DNA of 64,000 nt from the NCBI GenBank assembly GCA_012800435.1, contig JAAZJH010000007.1, positions 1 to 64,000 of the forward strand. Direction: 5' to 3'. Positions within the stretch are counted from its first letter, which is position 1. Each line of letters opens with the position of its first letter. The notes below the pieces were generated by a model that saw nothing but the letters and a program-made list of their open reading frames with translations, did no database searches and was not told the DNA's origin. Below are positions 29,638-38,258 of this stretch, one piece after another. The stretch comes from Clostridiaceae bacterium (GTDB lineage: Bacteria > Bacillota > Clostridia > Saccharofermentanales > DTU023). A program made the translations under genes and the position numbers.

Positions 29638-30882
29638 TCAGATGCTCACATCGTCGTTCAGTGTAAAATATGAGCTTGGAGATTCTTCAGTTAGATGACT
29701 CGTATATTCGCGGTCGATTGTAATCCAAAGATTGAGATTCGGATCGCAGGTCACCATCTTTTGTTGCATTTTTGAGAAAAAAGTTTTGTTATCAATTGTT
29801 GTCTTGTCGTCGATGTCGACATCAAAGGCGGCGATCGGTTTTCCATCCTGTGATTTAAACAAGAAAAGGCTATGTACGACAGCGTTTGGAATAATTTCTT
29901 TGGCAGCATTATCAAGTCGACCCAGAAGTTCGGTGTACGCTTCATCATGCGGGTAGGATGGTTCCGCATGAAGGAGTAAATTGATGCCATAGTCACGTTT
30001 CATTTTTCGTTCAATACGGTCGGTGATGAGGTGTACTTCCGGAAATAACTCTTGGCTGTCGAGTTCAACATGCGCGGTGGCAAAAACGCGTCCCGGTCCG
30101 TAGTCATGAACAATGAGATCGTGCATATCTAGAATACGGGGATCTGACTTCAGTATTTTTTCCTGAAGGAACAGAGTGAGTTCCTTCGAGGGACGACTCC
30201 CGATGAGAAGGGTCGCCGCGTTGAGAATAATTTCAATAGCCGACCAGCCGATCGCAATGCTGATAATCAAGCCTACAGGACCATCGAGATTGAATCCGAA
30301 AGCAGCATAAAGAATTGCGGATGCGACGACACCGCTCGTGATGTAAACATCGGCTATGCTGTCTTTCGATGAGGCCAATAGAATTGGCGATTGGATCTTC
30401 CGTCCCCATTTCCGATAAATGATAAATTGCAGAATCTTCAACAGAATCGATGCGATGAGAACAACGAATGTCCAAACATCGGTCGTAAGATCGATCGGCG
30501 ATATGATGCGTTCAATGGATGTCCGTCCGAATTGAAACGCGACTATCAGCATAGCGATGGCAATGACCATAGAGGCGATATATTCAAAACGAGCGTGCCC
30601 GAAAGGATGTTTTTCGTCTGCCGGTTTCGCGGATAAAATGATCGAGATCAGCGAAACCATGGAGCTTGCGGCATCCGAGACATTATTCCATGCGTCAGCG
30701 GAAATAGCTAAACTGCCGGACATCCTGCCGATGATCAACTTAAAAACGGCAAGCAGCACGTTGATTGCGAGTCCGATTAGGATAGCGCGCGTGCTCAAGG
30801 TCTTTCGCCGAGCGTTTGACGTCTTGATGGCAAAGTGTTGATGGCGATCTTTCGATTGTTCGGGCGTCGGGGTTGGGATCAT
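29638..30882 (-). CDS. Cation diffusion facilitator transporter, probable manganese type
   Basis: A 414-residue CDF exporter with about six membrane helices in residues 30-225 and a cytoplasmic C-terminal domain. The metal sites in helices 2 and 5 read DAWNNVSD and DSIAD. Two Asp-rich sites, without the His of zinc CDF proteins, are characteristic of the manganese branch (MntE-like), so Mn(II) efflux is the best guess. The cytoplasmic part is about 100 residues longer than in short CDF proteins; the extra region (about 320-414) includes FDVDIDDKTTID and is unassigned. It lies 15 bases after cobB on the minus strand, so the two may be co-transcribed. Confidence 0.85.
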   Translation of the reverse strand: MIPTPTPEQSKDRHQHFAIKTSNARRKTLSTRAILIGLAINVLLAVFKLIIGRMSGSLAISADAWNNVSDAASSMVSLISIILSAKPADEKHPFGHARFEYIASMVIAIAMLIVAFQFGRTSIERIISPIDLTTDVWTFVVLIASILLKILQFIIYRKWGRKIQSPILLASSKDSIADVYITSGVVASAILYAAFGFNLDGPVGLIISIAIGWSAIEIILNAATLLIGSRPSKELTLFLQEKILKSDPRILDMHDLIVHDYGPGRVFATAHVELDSQELFPEVHLITDRIERKMKRDYGINLLLHAEPSYPHDEAYTELLGRLDNAAKEIIPNAVVHSLFLFKSQDGKPIAAFDVDIDDKTTIDNKTFFSKMQQKMVTCDPNLNLWITIDREYTSHLTEESPSSYFTLNDDVSI

Positions 30883-30897
30883 AGGCTTATTTGAACC

Positions 30898-31656
30898 TCA
30901 AGTCGCATCGACTCCGCGTTGTGCATAGCGAAGTTGTTTAAAAACGGATCCGATCGGTTCATGAATAACAAGATCGGCGACGTTATCGTAAGGCGTCACG
31001 TCCAGATTGATGAGCACAAGCTCCGAGCCATAGGGTCTAAATTGAATCAGTCCGGCAGCAGGGTACACCATGAGTGAGCTGCCACCAACGATGAGAAGAT
31101 CGGCACGCTTGATGGCGTCTAATGAAGCGTTGATGACGGCATCATCTAATGACTCACCATACATAACGATATCAGGGCGTACGAAACCGCCGCAGTCGGG
31201 TTGAGTGCAGTAAAACACGCCTGTTGTACTTTTTACATCTTCAAAGGTATAGGGATTTGCACAGGTCATGCAATAAAAACGCAAACCATTTCCGTGAAGC
31301 TCGAGTACCTTTTTGCTGCCGGCTTTCTGGTGAAGTCCATCTATATTTTGAGTAATAATGGCGCTGAGGAGCCCTTTTTTTTCCATCACCGCGAGTCCGT
31401 AGTGTGCTGCATTCGGTTCAATATCGCTCAACATGAAATATTTCCGATAAAAGTCATAAAATCGTTCAGGTTCTTGGCGCATGAAATCAAAGGACAGGTA
31501 ACGTTCCGCACCGCCCTCCTGTTCGTAAATGCCTTTAGGGCTTCGAAAATCGGGTACCCCTGATTCCGTCGAAACGCCGGCACCTCCAAAAAAGACAATA
31601 TGTTCGGAGGAGTTGATCCAATCATTTAACTTTTTGATCGATGTTGACAGGTTCAA
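30898..31656 (-). CDS. cobB: NAD-dependent protein deacylase, sirtuin family
   Basis: A 252-residue sirtuin that removes acyl groups from lysines using NAD. NAD-binding motifs GGAGVSTESGVPDFRSPKGIY and TQNIDGLHQKAG (with the catalytic His) and the zinc cysteines CMTC and CTQPDC are all present. GGSSLMVYPAAGL is the second NAD contact. Translation starts at TTG 31656 behind AAAGGA. First gene of a minus-strand pair with the CDF transporter. Confidence 0.92.
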   Translation of the reverse strand: MNLSTSIKKLNDWINSSEHIVFFGGAGVSTESGVPDFRSPKGIYEQEGGAERYLSFDFMRQEPERFYDFYRKYFMLSDIEPNAAHYGLAVMEKKGLLSAIITQNIDGLHQKAGSKKVLELHGNGLRFYCMTCANPYTFEDVKSTTGVFYCTQPDCGGFVRPDIVMYGESLDDAVINASLDAIKRADLLIVGGSSLMVYPAAGLIQFRPYGSELVLINLDVTPYDNVADLVIHEPIGSVFKQLRYAQRGVDAT

Positions 31657-31824
31657 GCAGTGTTCCTTTCAATTTGACAGCGAGAGGTCACTTAATCGCT
31701 CCGGTGTAATAGAAAAGATTTTAGACGTCGCTTCGAGAGTCCCTCTCATTCAGAACCGTTCAGGCATATGCGGCAAAAGGGATTAGGCTATCTCTTTCAC
31801 ATCAGGACTTATAGATCGCGTTTT

Positions 31825-32400
31825 TTAAAATTTAAGGCTCTCAGAAGCGAATGTTTCTTTTGAAACATCGTTGGCAATATTTTGTCCGCAGAGCGCTTGA
31901 ATTAATGTGAGCGCGAAATGCATTGATGCGCCGGGACCTTTAGCAGTGACAACCTGATCGCTGTGAATGATGAGTCGATTGATGTAATGACCTTCTGTGA
32001 TGGATTCTTCGCACCCCGGATAGCATGTATATCTTATGTCCTTTAATAGTCCGGCTTTTTCAAGCACCCATGGGCCGGCGCAGATCGCGGCAACCATCCC
32101 GCCCTGTGCGTGAACGCGTTGCAATACCTCAATAACTCTATCCGTATCTGCCAAGTTGGTCGCACCGGGCAAACCCCCCGGGATGACAACTAAATCCGTG
32201 TTGTCGATCTGTTCGTCACTAAGTTCCGGGAGTATTTTGTCGGCGATGACGGGAATGCCGTGTGATGAGACAACTTGATGTTTGTTGTTCCAGCTCACCG
32301 TCGTGACATTTATATCAGCACGGCGAAAAAAATCAATAGGCGTCATAGCCTCAATGATCTCAAAGCCTTCTGCCAAGAAAACGACAGCTTGTTTTTTCAT
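31825..32400 (-). CDS. DJ-1/PfpI family protein
   Basis: A 191-residue class I glutamine amidotransferase-like protein. LAEGFEIIEAMTPIDFFRRA carries the conserved Glu, VVIPGGLPGATNLADTD is the family core, and AAICAGPWVLEKAGLL holds the nucleophile-elbow cysteine. Members near YajL/DJ-1 act in protection from glyoxal or oxidative damage; the exact activity is disputed and cannot be read from sequence. It stands alone on the minus strand. Confidence 0.9.
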   Translation of the reverse strand: MKKQAVVFLAEGFEIIEAMTPIDFFRRADINVTTVSWNNKHQVVSSHGIPVIADKILPELSDEQIDNTDLVVIPGGLPGATNLADTDRVIEVLQRVHAQGGMVAAICAGPWVLEKAGLLKDIRYTCYPGCEESITEGHYINRLIIHSDQVVTAKGPGASMHFALTLIQALCGQNIANDVSKETFASESLKF

Positions 32401-32599
32401 AATAATATCTACCTTCTTTCCATTGTACTTTCAATATTATTATACCTAAAGGGCGATTGCCTATGATAAAATTAATCCACAACAAAACCGAAAGGATTTG
32501 AGGCTTTGTCTGTGGCGGTTTTTTACTGAAAACCGTATAAGTAAATTGGACATATGTTCGCTAAAGAGGATCGCAAAAAGACAGCAAAGGAGATTGATC

Positions 32600-33274
32600 A
32601 TGCGCTACTCAATTGAAGGCGGTATACTTCCCTACGTGGTTTGTCACCTTGATGCCGGTGAAAGCATTTTAACAGAAAAAGGTGCGATGGCTTGGATGTC
32701 GCCAAATATGCAAATGGAGACTAAAGGTCACGGTGGCTTAGGAAAAATGGTCGGACGAGCGTTTTCAGGCGAGTCCATGTTCCAGAATATTTACACGGCA
32801 CAGGGCGGCCCGGGAATGATCGCTATGGCATCAAGTTTTCCCGGAGCCATCATCGATTTCATGATTCAGCCGGGTCACGGCATCATAGCTCAGAAAAGGG
32901 CATTTTTGGCATGTGAAATGGGCGTTGAGCTGTCAGTTCACTTTCAGAAAAAAATTGGCGCAGGTTTCTTTGGCGGTGAAGGTTTTATTATGCAGCATTT
33001 TTCAGGATACGGCATCGCATTCCTCGAAGTCGACGGCAGCGTCAAATATTACGATCTCGCACCCGGCGAATCAATGATCATTGACACAGGGTATTTGGTT
33101 GCGATGAGCGAGTCTTGCAGCATTGACATCCAAACGACGGGAGGCGTCAAGAACGCGCTGCTTGGAGGCGAAGGACTCTTCAATACTGTGCTGACCGGTC
33201 CGGGGCGTATCTATCTGCAATCCATGCCGTTGAGTAAACTTTCAAGTGTTATTACGATTCCCGGAGCGCGCTAA
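32600..33274 (+). CDS. TIGR00266/AIM24 family protein
   Basis: A 224-residue protein of the AIM24 double-psi-barrel-like family. Typical segments are LDAGESILTEKGAMAWMSPNMQMETKG and PGGMIAM-like glycine-rich turns with a C-terminal LLGGEGLFNTVLTGPGRIYLQSMP. The family is widespread and of unknown function. I start at ATG 32600, preceded by AAAGGAG, rather than at an in-frame start near 32498. A terminator-like hairpin at 33364-33423 follows. Confidence 0.85.
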   Translation: MRYSIEGGILPYVVCHLDAGESILTEKGAMAWMSPNMQMETKGHGGLGKMVGRAFSGESMFQNIYTAQGGPGMIAMASSFPGAIIDFMIQPGHGIIAQKRAFLACEMGVELSVHFQKKIGAGFFGGEGFIMQHFSGYGIAFLEVDGSVKYYDLAPGESMIIDTGYLVAMSESCSIDIQTTGGVKNALLGGEGLFNTVLTGPGRIYLQSMPLSKLSSVITIPGAR

Positions 33275-33599
33275 AGAATATAACAGGTTAGAAATCTGCG
33301 TTTCACTCTAAAAAAGGCGTAACCTGCGCGGTATGTCGCCGCCACATTATTATCATGAAGGATGGCGTCCGCGGTGTAGACATCGTTGTTGTGCGATCTG
33401 TCGATAGCCGGGACGCCCTTTTTTGTGTTTAGATTTTATTATCCGTATTTGCAATCAATATAATGCAATGATCACGTCATAAATAATTAATAATTGTCGA
33501 ATACGATAATACAATCGGAATTATGGTAAACCGTGCAGCAGGAGTTGCCGACCCCCCGGTGACGACCGCTTTAATAAAAATAGAAAAGAGAAAAACAAT
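33275..33599. other. Intergenic region between AIM24 gene and acyl-CoA ligase
   Basis: A 325-base gap without a gene. The first half holds a terminator (33364-33423). The second half is AT-rich (33430-33530) and should contain the acyl-CoA ligase promoter; TTGTCG near 33496 with AT-rich hexamers downstream is possible but not convincing. A run of six C lies at 33553-33558. The ribosome binding site before the ligase (GAAAAGAG) is modest. Confidence 0.45.
33364..33423 (+). terminator. Terminator after the AIM24 gene
   Basis: GGCGTCC (33364-33370) pairs with GGACGCC (33411-33417), enclosing a smaller ATCG/CGAT hairpin, and is followed by CTTTTTT. It is about 90 bases after the stop codon. Confidence 0.7.
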
Positions 33600-35426
33600 A
33601 TGTCAAATAAGAATACTGAATTTAAGCTGCATGATTTTGCAGTAGAAAACGAGCTTGAAAAATATCGCTATCCCCTAGATGATGTTCGGGAGATTCGCGA
33701 TCTGCGCGATATGGCACAACAAAGTGAAAAGCTTTATGGAGACCGAAATGCGTATCTTCTGAAAGATCCGATCGCGACACGGCAGATCGCCCCTCGTTCA
33801 GAAGAAGCGAAGAACCTGAAAGTAGACCATTCGCGTCCGTACGTCGGTGTAACCTTCAAACAATTTTTTGCCGATGTGCGCGCGTACGGAACGGCACTGA
33901 AAAACATGGGGATTAACATGAAAAGTCGTGTGGCGATTATTGCCGAGACGCGTTATGAGTGGTATGTCTCCTACTTGGCGCTGGTTAACGGTCTTGCCGT
34001 TGTCGTTCCGCTTGACAAAGAACTTCCTGCAAATGAGATCGTGAATCTCATAAATAGCGCCGAAGCGGATTGCCTTCTTTTCTCCAATCTGAAAAAAGAT
34101 GTCATTGAGGGCATACGCGATCAAATGCCTACAGTGACGCAATACATCAATTTTGATCTGCCGAAGGAGGGCGAAACGGATCTTTATTTCTGGGATATTC
34201 TCCAAGAAGGAGAAATAGCGCGAGAAGCAGGCGATGTAACGTACGATACGCTGCCCATCGATCCGCACGAGATGCATATTCTCCTGTTTACCTCGGGTAC
34301 AGTGTCGAAGCCGAAAGGCGTCATGCTGTGCCACCACAACATCTGTACCAACCTGATGGGCATGTGTTCGTTGCTATATATCGATGAAAATGACCGATTT
34401 CTCTCTGTTTTGCCGTTGCATCATACGTACGAGTGTACGTGCGGCTACCTTTGCCAACTTTATCGCGGCAGCTGTGTAGCGGTGTCGTCGGGCCTCAGGT
34501 ATATCGTTCAGAATATGAAAGAGTCCAAGACGACGATTATTCTTGTTGTTCCTTTGATGGTGGAGGCATTTTATCGCGGTATCATGCGTAAAATAACCGA
34601 CAACCCGAAACAGCATCGCAAATTTAAGTTCGGATTGGCTTTGTCGCGCGCTCTTCTTAAGATCGGCATCGATATCCGTCCCAAATTGTTCAAGCAGATT
34701 CACGAGGGGTTCGGCGGCCATCTGCGTTTGGTCATTTCCGGCGGGGCAGCGATCGAACCGTCGCTGATTAAAAACATGCAGGATATGGGTTTTCATACCG
34801 TTCAAGGCTATGGCCTTACCGAATGCGCTCCGATCCTGGCATTAAACCGGACGCACTTTTACAACAATCGCGCTGCCGGACTGCCCATGCCGAATGTTGA
34901 AGTGAAGATTGTCGATCCTGATGAAGACGGTATCGGTGAAATCGTCGGACGCGGCGACAACGTCATGCTCGGCTACTACAGGAATGAAGAGAAAACACGT
35001 GAAGTCATCGATGATGAAGGCTTTTATCATACGGGTGACCTCGGCTATCTTGACGAGAACGATTTCGTCATCATCACCGGACGTAAGGCAAACTTGATTG
35101 TGACGAGAAACGGGAAAAATATCTTCCCCGAAGAAATTGAATTCCTGCTGAATCTCCAGCCGCTGATTCAAGAAAGTGTTGTGTCAGGCAAGACTGTCAA
35201 CAATGATATCGTCGTTCATGCGGAGATTTTCCCCAACAGAGATGCCGTGGATGCCGACCCCGAACTGAAAGGTCTTGAGCTGACGGATGATCGTGTTCTG
35301 GCGAAAATTCAGGAGCAGGTCAAAGAGGTCAACCGTAAACTTGTCAATTACAAAGCTGTACACTCAGTTTCGCTCCGCGATACGGAGTTCCCGAAGAACA
35401 CGTCAAGGAAGATCAAGCGTTTCTAG
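33600..35426 (+). CDS. AMP-dependent synthetase, long-chain fatty acyl-CoA ligase type
   Basis: A 608-residue adenylate-forming enzyme. The ATP loop LLFTSGTVSKPKGVML, the GYGLTECAPIL motif, the HTGDLGYLDENDFVIITGRKANLIVTRNGKN hinge and the C-terminal lysine region SRKIKRF are complete. It should activate a carboxylic acid to acyl-AMP and then acyl-CoA (or load a carrier). Length and N-terminal extension fit FadD-like ligases, but the chain length is not readable. It is followed 21 bases later by a MurE-type ligase, which is an uncommon partner. Confidence 0.88.
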   Translation: MSNKNTEFKLHDFAVENELEKYRYPLDDVREIRDLRDMAQQSEKLYGDRNAYLLKDPIATRQIAPRSEEAKNLKVDHSRPYVGVTFKQFFADVRAYGTALKNMGINMKSRVAIIAETRYEWYVSYLALVNGLAVVVPLDKELPANEIVNLINSAEADCLLFSNLKKDVIEGIRDQMPTVTQYINFDLPKEGETDLYFWDILQEGEIAREAGDVTYDTLPIDPHEMHILLFTSGTVSKPKGVMLCHHNICTNLMGMCSLLYIDENDRFLSVLPLHHTYECTCGYLCQLYRGSCVAVSSGLRYIVQNMKESKTTIILVVPLMVEAFYRGIMRKITDNPKQHRKFKFGLALSRALLKIGIDIRPKLFKQIHEGFGGHLRLVISGGAAIEPSLIKNMQDMGFHTVQGYGLTECAPILALNRTHFYNNRAAGLPMPNVEVKIVDPDEDGIGEIVGRGDNVMLGYYRNEEKTREVIDDEGFYHTGDLGYLDENDFVIITGRKANLIVTRNGKNIFPEEIEFLLNLQPLIQESVVSGKTVNNDIVVHAEIFPNRDAVDADPELKGLELTDDRVLAKIQEQVKEVNRKLVNYKAVHSVSLRDTEFPKNTSRKIKRF

Positions 35427-35447
35427 AACAGTTGCACGGTGAGATAA

Positions 35448-37070
35448 ATGGAAAAAGAACTGGCGGCGTTTGGAAGCCAAGCGCCGCTTAGCCATTCTTC
35501 GACAAACGATTCCAAACACGATTCCGAGATCACGGATCGAGATCTTGATTATTTTTCGATCCGTATTTCTCTTGCGTCTCTTCTTAAGACACTAACTTAC
35601 AGTGTGTTGCAAGGCGATATTGAAACCTGGCGTGATTACGCTGTGACAGATATTGTCTCTGATTCGCGCGAGGCGAGGGAAGAGGTTCTCTTTTTAGCTA
35701 TATCGGGCATAAGGACTGACGGCCATTTGTATGTACGCGAAGCATACGACAGAGGATGCCGTATTTTTGTGACAGAACGTGAAGTCACTCTTCCTGAAGA
35801 CTGTTTGGTGCTCGGTGTCCAAAACACGAGAATTGCTCAAAACGTTCTTGCGCGCAGGTTCTTTGGTTATCCGGAACAGGCGCTTTTGCTTATCGGCATC
35901 ACCGGTACTAAAGGAAAAACAACAATTGCGCACATGCTTGTTGATGCGCTCACAGCATGCGGTATGGAAGCGGCGTCCATCGGAACTACAGGTGTCCGAC
36001 ACAGAGATTTTCACCGCGATCTCGTCAATACGACGCCTGATATATACGTTTTGATGCGCTATTTCTTTCTGCTTCGTCGCCGCGGCGTGAATGTCGTGGC
36101 TATGGAGGTATCATCATCGGCATTAAAGGGACATCGCGTCGAAGGTCTCCTGTTCGAATACGCTATATGCTCTAATGTCGGCTACGACCATATAAGTCCG
36201 ATTGAACACACAGATTTCAATGATTACAGAGATAGTAAAGCAAAACTCTTCACGATGGCCAACACATCAATCCTGAATCTTGATGATCCCTCGTATGCGT
36301 ATATGAAGACACATGCCCACGGCAAAACGGTAACGTATAGTTTGAAAAAATCGTCAGGTGCTGATCTTTGGGCGACCGATCTTCGCCACTCATACGATGA
36401 AGGAAAGGGCGCGTCTACATCCTTTACTGTACACGGTTTAGAAAAGAGCGTTGCGACGATCAGCTCTCCCGGAGACTACAATGTGGCAAACGCTCTGGCA
36501 GTCATCGCCGTGATGAATCAGATGGGGTTTTATTTGGATCAATATAAGGACGCGCTTCGTGCAAACAAGGTTGCGGGCAGAAGTGAGTTTCTCGACACCT
36601 TTCCGGGTATCATCATGATGATCGATTACGCGCACAACGGGATGGGCATGCGCGCAGTCTTGGAGATGCTTTCCGGATTAAAAAAGCAAGACGGTCGACT
36701 GATGGTTTTGTTCGGCGCTGTCGGAGGTCGCGCGAAGAATCGTCGTCGAGATCTTGCGGAAGCCGTTTCACAATATGCGGACGTCGCGATGGTCACGACG
36801 GACTGTCCTTACGATGAAGATCCTGAAGCTATCATGGACGAAGTTTTATCGTATATGAGCGATTTCAGGGGTGAGTTGTTGCAGGAGATCGATCGTCATC
36901 TTGCTATTTCTCAGATGGTTGACTTCGCGCGCGATGGTGACATTGTTCTCTTTGCAGGAATGGGCGATGATAACACACGCACCTTCCGCGGTGTTACCGT
37001 TCCGTATAATGAAAAAACGGTGGTTCTTGATGCCGTAGAAGAACGAAAAATGCGCGAAACGTTATTTTGA
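35448..37070 (+). CDS. murE: MurE-type UDP-N-acetylmuramyl-tripeptide synthetase
   Basis: A 540-residue Mur ligase. The N-terminal MurE-like domain (DIVSDSREAREEVLFLAISG) precedes the ATP loop GITGTKGKTTIAHML and the central VAMEVSSSALKGHRVEG motif. The C-terminal domain carries the amino-acid selecting motif: meso-DAP enzymes have DNPR and the Staphylococcus lysine enzyme DNPA, whereas this one reads D452-CPY followed by DEDP. The third residue of its peptide stem is therefore uncertain. About 45 non-conserved residues precede the first domain. Co-transcribed with the upstream acyl-CoA ligase. Confidence 0.82.
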   Translation: MEKELAAFGSQAPLSHSSTNDSKHDSEITDRDLDYFSIRISLASLLKTLTYSVLQGDIETWRDYAVTDIVSDSREAREEVLFLAISGIRTDGHLYVREAYDRGCRIFVTEREVTLPEDCLVLGVQNTRIAQNVLARRFFGYPEQALLLIGITGTKGKTTIAHMLVDALTACGMEAASIGTTGVRHRDFHRDLVNTTPDIYVLMRYFFLLRRRGVNVVAMEVSSSALKGHRVEGLLFEYAICSNVGYDHISPIEHTDFNDYRDSKAKLFTMANTSILNLDDPSYAYMKTHAHGKTVTYSLKKSSGADLWATDLRHSYDEGKGASTSFTVHGLEKSVATISSPGDYNVANALAVIAVMNQMGFYLDQYKDALRANKVAGRSEFLDTFPGIIMMIDYAHNGMGMRAVLEMLSGLKKQDGRLMVLFGAVGGRAKNRRRDLAEAVSQYADVAMVTTDCPYDEDPEAIMDEVLSYMSDFRGELLQEIDRHLAISQMVDFARDGDIVLFAGMGDDNTRTFRGVTVPYNEKTVVLDAVEERKMRETLF

Positions 37071-37189
37071 ATTACTGACAACTATACTGCTATTGAATCT
37101 TAGATCAAGGGGTGATTCGTGTTTAACTGCTCGCGATGCAGCACTCGGAAATTACTGTACCTTTATCGAATTATTATTCAATAACAACT

Positions 37190-37966
37190 TTAGCTGAATC
37201 CAAGTCTGGAGGAAATGGTATCTGTAGCTGCCCGTAAAGCAGGGTATATAGAGGTATGAGCTCTGTCGTCTGTCAGATCTGCTGTGCTTCCAAACATGCT
37301 CATAGCAGCAATAATCTGACCTGTATAATCACGTATCGGACAGGAAATGCAGCGAAGACCAATTTCACACTCTTCATCGTCTATGGCATAATCTAGACGA
37401 CGTACTTTTTCTAGTTCTTTCCTGAGAACAGCAGGATCAGTAATTGTATTTGCTGTATATTTTTCTAAACCAATCTCGGAAAGATAGTTTGTAAGTTCTC
37501 TATCAGACAGTCTTGAAAGAAGTATCTTACCCGATCCGGTCGCGTGGAGTGGAGCCTTCTTTCCGATTCGTTGTAGCGTTGGTGAGTTAGGACTATCAAT
37601 ACAGTCAAGATATATACCTTCGCTATTTCCCTCTATTACGAGACATGCGCCGAGAGAAAATGTATTTGCAAGCTGGATAACAAAGGAATTAGTGATATTT
37701 CGTAAACCCAAAGAAGTATTCAGTTTTTCACTTAGGGCACAAATCCGCCAAGTAAGCGCATAGCGCGATGTTTCTTTGTCTTGATATACATATTTAGCAT
37801 CTTCCATGGCATAGAGATAACGAAGAACGGTTGACTGCGTTGTACCGACAAACTTCGCAATATCTCGAAGACGCATAGGGGTTCCGCTATTAGCAAGACA
37901 CTCCATAATCTTGATAAGTCGGATTGAAGATTGACTAGTTTGACGACCACTTGAAGTAATATCCAT
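37190..37966 (-). CDS. IclR family transcriptional regulator
   Basis: A 258-residue regulator. The N-terminal winged helix (SSIRLIKIMECLANSGTPMRLRDIAKFVGTTQSTVLRYLYAMEDAKYV) is followed by the IclR effector domain (LHATGSGKILLSRLSDREL, DDEECEIGLRCISCPIRDYTGQIIAAMSM). I start at ATG 37966 because residues before it in a longer frame (from 38056) are hydrophobic and unlike the family; the GGGAG upstream is about 12 bases away. It is divergent from the catabolic operon at 38259 and very likely controls it through repeats in the shared intergenic region. Base composition is AT-richer than the core genes. Confidence 0.88.
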   Translation of the reverse strand: MDITSSGRQTSQSSIRLIKIMECLANSGTPMRLRDIAKFVGTTQSTVLRYLYAMEDAKYVYQDKETSRYALTWRICALSEKLNTSLGLRNITNSFVIQLANTFSLGACLVIEGNSEGIYLDCIDSPNSPTLQRIGKKAPLHATGSGKILLSRLSDRELTNYLSEIGLEKYTANTITDPAVLRKELEKVRRLDYAIDDEECEIGLRCISCPIRDYTGQIIAAMSMFGSTADLTDDRAHTSIYPALRAATDTISSRLGFS

Positions 37967-38067
37967 AGTAAGTAAAGACTCCCATATCTCAAATCCATAT
38001 GTAAAAATGTAAATCCCAGCAAAATTAGAGTAATACAGTCGTAGCCCAATTGTCAATGACAGTTTTA

Positions 38068-38158
38068 ATTATCAATACTATAATTCAGATTATCAAAACA
38101 ATTATTTTAATAATCAAAGTATATTCATTAAATAAACATTTAGTTTGATAATTCAAAC
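38068..38158. promoter_or_regulatory. Candidate IclR operator region
   Basis: A perfect palindrome GTTTGATAATTCAAAC (38143-38158; 6-base arms, 4-base centre) lies eight bases before the -35 box of the catabolic operon. Its half site ATTATCAA recurs on the plus strand at 38068-38075 and 38089-38096. The divergent regulator gene and the position make this the natural operator. Confidence 0.55.
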
Positions 38159-38165
38159 AATTAAA

Positions 38166-38194
38166 TTGACTTTAAAAACGTTTGAATATATACT
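38166..38194 (+). promoter_or_regulatory. Promoter of the catabolic operon
   Basis: TTGACT at 38166-38171, 17-base spacer, TATACT at 38189-38194, a good sigma-A promoter 65 bases before the dehydrogenase start codon. Confidence 0.75.
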
Positions 38195-38258
38195 TTTGCC
38201 TAACCACTAGACATAGTAGAGCTGGTGGAATAAGTGATTTTTGCGGAGTGATATTGAG

